DNA from: Amoebidium appalachense | Taxonomy: Eukaryota > Ichthyosporea | Reading direction: 5' to 3' | NCBI GenBank assembly: GCA_963693365.1 | Contig: CAVNZM010000005.1 | Location: forward strand, 3,100,001 to 3,164,000 | DNA length: 64,000 nucleotides | In this document: piece by piece, positions 53,183-64,000 of the stretch | Layout: every line of letters starts with the position of its first letter | Numbering within the stretch: position 1 is the stretch's first letter | Position numbers and translations under genes: made by a program | The notes under the pieces: model-generated | What the model was told of the DNA's origin: nothing | Database searches by the model: none | Seen by the model: only the letters and a program-made list of their open reading frames with translations

Positions 53183-53290
53183 AACATAATCGAGACGGGC
53201 TCTGGGAGCCTATTTTTAGATACTAATTAAAATTTAACATAACGACCTCGACCCTTGTCGGGGCGGTATGTTATGCGCGGACGCATACTG
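51715..53290. mobile_element. Tc1/mariner-pogo-type non-autonomous transposon
   Basis: The ends are inverted repeats: CAGTATGCGTCCGCGCGTAA at the left and CAGTATGCGTCCGCGCATAA (minus strand) at the right, extending to about 26 bp with one mismatch. Both ends are flanked by TA (51713-51714 and 53291-53292), the target duplication of the Tc1/mariner superfamily, and start with CAGT, as many pogo/Tigger elements do. Length is 1,576 bp. No DDE/D transposase is visible, so it would be mobilised in trans. It carries a coiled-coil ORF, (CA)n and two G-runs. Confidence 0.75.
52114..52517 (+). CDS. Two-exon coiled-coil fragment inside the TIR element
   Basis: 52114-52206 and 52245-52517 join in phase 0 across a 38-nt GTAAAT..TTTCAG interval, giving 122 codons, with a further GTAGGT donor at the end. 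Without splicing the two parts are out of frame. The sequence is helix-forming: 'VVQVQAAALGALNSALHT' and 'ETTQEAQAIISEGFVNANN', then 'NATTRAIAQAETAKAQL'. Captured host exons or element-encoded cargo are both possible. No family recognised. Confidence 0.4.
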
Positions 53291-53369
53291 TATTGAGGAG
53301 GCCGTCGGTGCGCTAGACAGCGCGCCCAAGAAGCCGGGCGAGCACCTGCAGCCCCTGCTTGCTGAGTAA

Positions 53370-54319
53370 TATTCCTGCACTCCCCGCCCCTCTACGTCTT
53401 GCGCATATGCTTCCCTCCGTCTGTCTCCGCCCCCTAGCTGGTTCCCGCAGATTTCCTTTCAAGCAACCTATTAGAGCGTCCGAGTTTTCCTGCAACACGA
53501 AAAACTACCCAGAAACAAGGCACCAACTTACTAACCTTGAATCTGCCTGTTGCCACGAAGCTTAAGCTAGGCGCGGATCAAATCTGGCCTGCAGTGCTCC
53601 TAGGCCTGGCACAGCAATTGCAACAATTCCGCGGCGGCATAGCCCGGCCAAGTATGCAATAATGAGGAGGTTTATTTAATTTGTAATAACATCTGACCGA
53701 GTCACGGTTTTACCTTAGATATTTATTATAACTTCTCAACTCCGGGCAACAAAATCTTAACGAATTGAGAACCGTGACCTCTATGTTGAAGCAACCCCGT
53801 AAGGCCTAGCCCCCGGGCCCTGCCGCACCTGCCCCCGGCCCCAGTCCCCCCCCCCCCCCCCCCCCTATGCAGGGGTTACAGCAAGCAAAGAAAAACACTG
53901 GGTACGAAAGAACAAAATTATAAATAAAAAACACTGCATCGGATCCGGTCCGAAAAGCTAGGTCAAGTATAGTTAGTGCCAAGGCCTCCTTTAAACAGTA
54001 CTATATTGCTGTTAAAGAAGGTGTGTGATAATTTTGTTCGATCACCTCAATAGGAGATACTGGTTCACAGCGCTTAGGAAACATCTAGTGTGTGTTAGCA
54101 AAGGCACCGTTGAATTATATACACACACCGTTCAGAATTAACTAGAGATTTTGATGCATAGCTGTAATTAAATGAAACATGAAGAAACCCATGTATGATG
54201 GTCTAACCGAAAGCTCATAGACTTGGGTCTGCTATAATATTGGCGGGCAATTGTGAAGAGGTTAACTTTCATGAAAGGAAAGTCGTGCAAAAACGGGGAG
54301 CTCGGGCCTTGGCTAGATC
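53370..54319. other. Intergenic region
   Basis: Unique sequence with one C-run (about 53,847-53,863) and AT-rich stretches; 3' flank of the kinase gene. No supported exon seen. Confidence 0.6.
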
Positions 54320-63532
<9,213 letters not shown>

Positions 63533-63872
63533 CTGTCGGTGTGTGTGTACGTATGTGTGTGGGTGTGTTCGTGTGTGTGTGTATTGTGTACGTGTGTGAG
63601 TGTATGTGCGCATGAGAGAGAGAGAGAATGTGTGTGTACGTGCGTACGTGTGTGAGTGCACATGTGTGCGTGTGCGTGCGCGCGCGCATGCGTGTATGTG
63701 TGTGTGTGTGTGCGTGTTGTGTGTGGGTGAGTGGGTGTTCTCTGTATCTATCTTTGTCTATCCATGTTAGTTCATGTGCTTTTCATTCTCCCCCCCCCCC
63801 CCCCCCTACCGTTTTCCCCCGATTTCATCTTTTTCTTCTTCTTCGTTTCTTCTTTGCACACACACACACACA

Positions 63873-63927
<55 letters not shown>

Positions 63928-64000
63928 CCCGTCCCCCCTCCCCTCTCTTTCCGGGGGGAGGGGGGGGGGGGGGGGGGGGGGGGGGTAATTGTACGAATGT
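63533..64000 (-). other. PAK intron continuing past the window edge
   Basis: Contains GT-rich sequence, (CT)n (63,874-63,924), C-runs and a terminal G-run. No exon is visible. The CRIB-containing exons are expected beyond the window. Confidence 0.6.

Larger units (their letters stand above)
51678..53369 (+). pseudogene. Short ORF split by the TA-flanked element
   Basis: Left part ATG 51678 to 51714 ('MLRREKGMGKEC') and right part 53293-53369 ('EEAVGALDSAPKKPGEHLQP' to TAA) lie on the two sides of the 51715-53290 element. If the element and one TA are removed, they read as one 37-codon frame, which could be the last exon of a larger gene. Whether it was ever translated is unproven. Confidence 0.35.

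Overview
This window comes from an intron-rich eukaryotic nuclear genome, most likely a unicellular one. Genes are split into 8 to 13 or more short exons with GT..AG introns. The introns are packed with (CA/GT)n, (GA/CT)n and very long poly-C/poly-G tracts. A U5 snRNP WD40 protein, a p21-activated kinase, an SH3-containing gene and a wax-ester-synthase/DGAT acyltransferase suggest a protist near the animal/fungal side of the tree (an ichthyosporean-like holozoan is one possibility). The lineage cannot be fixed from sequence alone.

Layout. 0.2-4.3 kb (+): last eight exons of a gene with two Cache-like sensor modules. 6.7-10.1 kb (-): a tentative unrecognised gene. 11.1-21.3 kb (+): complete 12-exon SNRNP40 (U5-40K), 358 aa. 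23.1-26.1 kb (-): complete two-exon WS/DGAT enzyme, 504 aa. 26.1-31.4 kb: mostly polypurine and microsatellite DNA with one candidate exon. 31.7-33.2 kb (+): complete intronless secreted class-3 lipase, 488 aa. 35.5-39.7 kb (+): exons of a gene ending in an SH3 domain, with an in-frame TAG inside the domain. 40.5-42.6 kb: more candidate exons. 54.3-63.5 kb (-): the 3' thirteen exons of a PAK-family kinase, with a one-base frameshift in one exon and a non-AG acceptor at the next.

Between 43.7 and 53.3 kb lies a mosaic accessory island. Blocks copied from 34.5-37.1 kb and 42.2 kb are interrupted by three things: a segment carrying a 193-aa two-repeat membrane-protein ORF; a 3.5-kb near-perfect palindrome built from a unit with 132-bp terminal inverted repeats and its own TATA promoters and basic 52-aa ORF; and a 1.58-kb TA-flanked element with CAGT termini of the Tc1/mariner-pogo type. 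Removing that last element rejoins a short reading frame.

A second theme is a dispersed 100-290 bp repeat whose copies, in both orientations, end in a run of C. It occurs in introns and intergenic DNA of most genes here and may explain many of the poly-C/poly-G tracts. A third theme is that microsatellites form splice sites directly: (CA)nCAG acceptors and GTGTGT donors.
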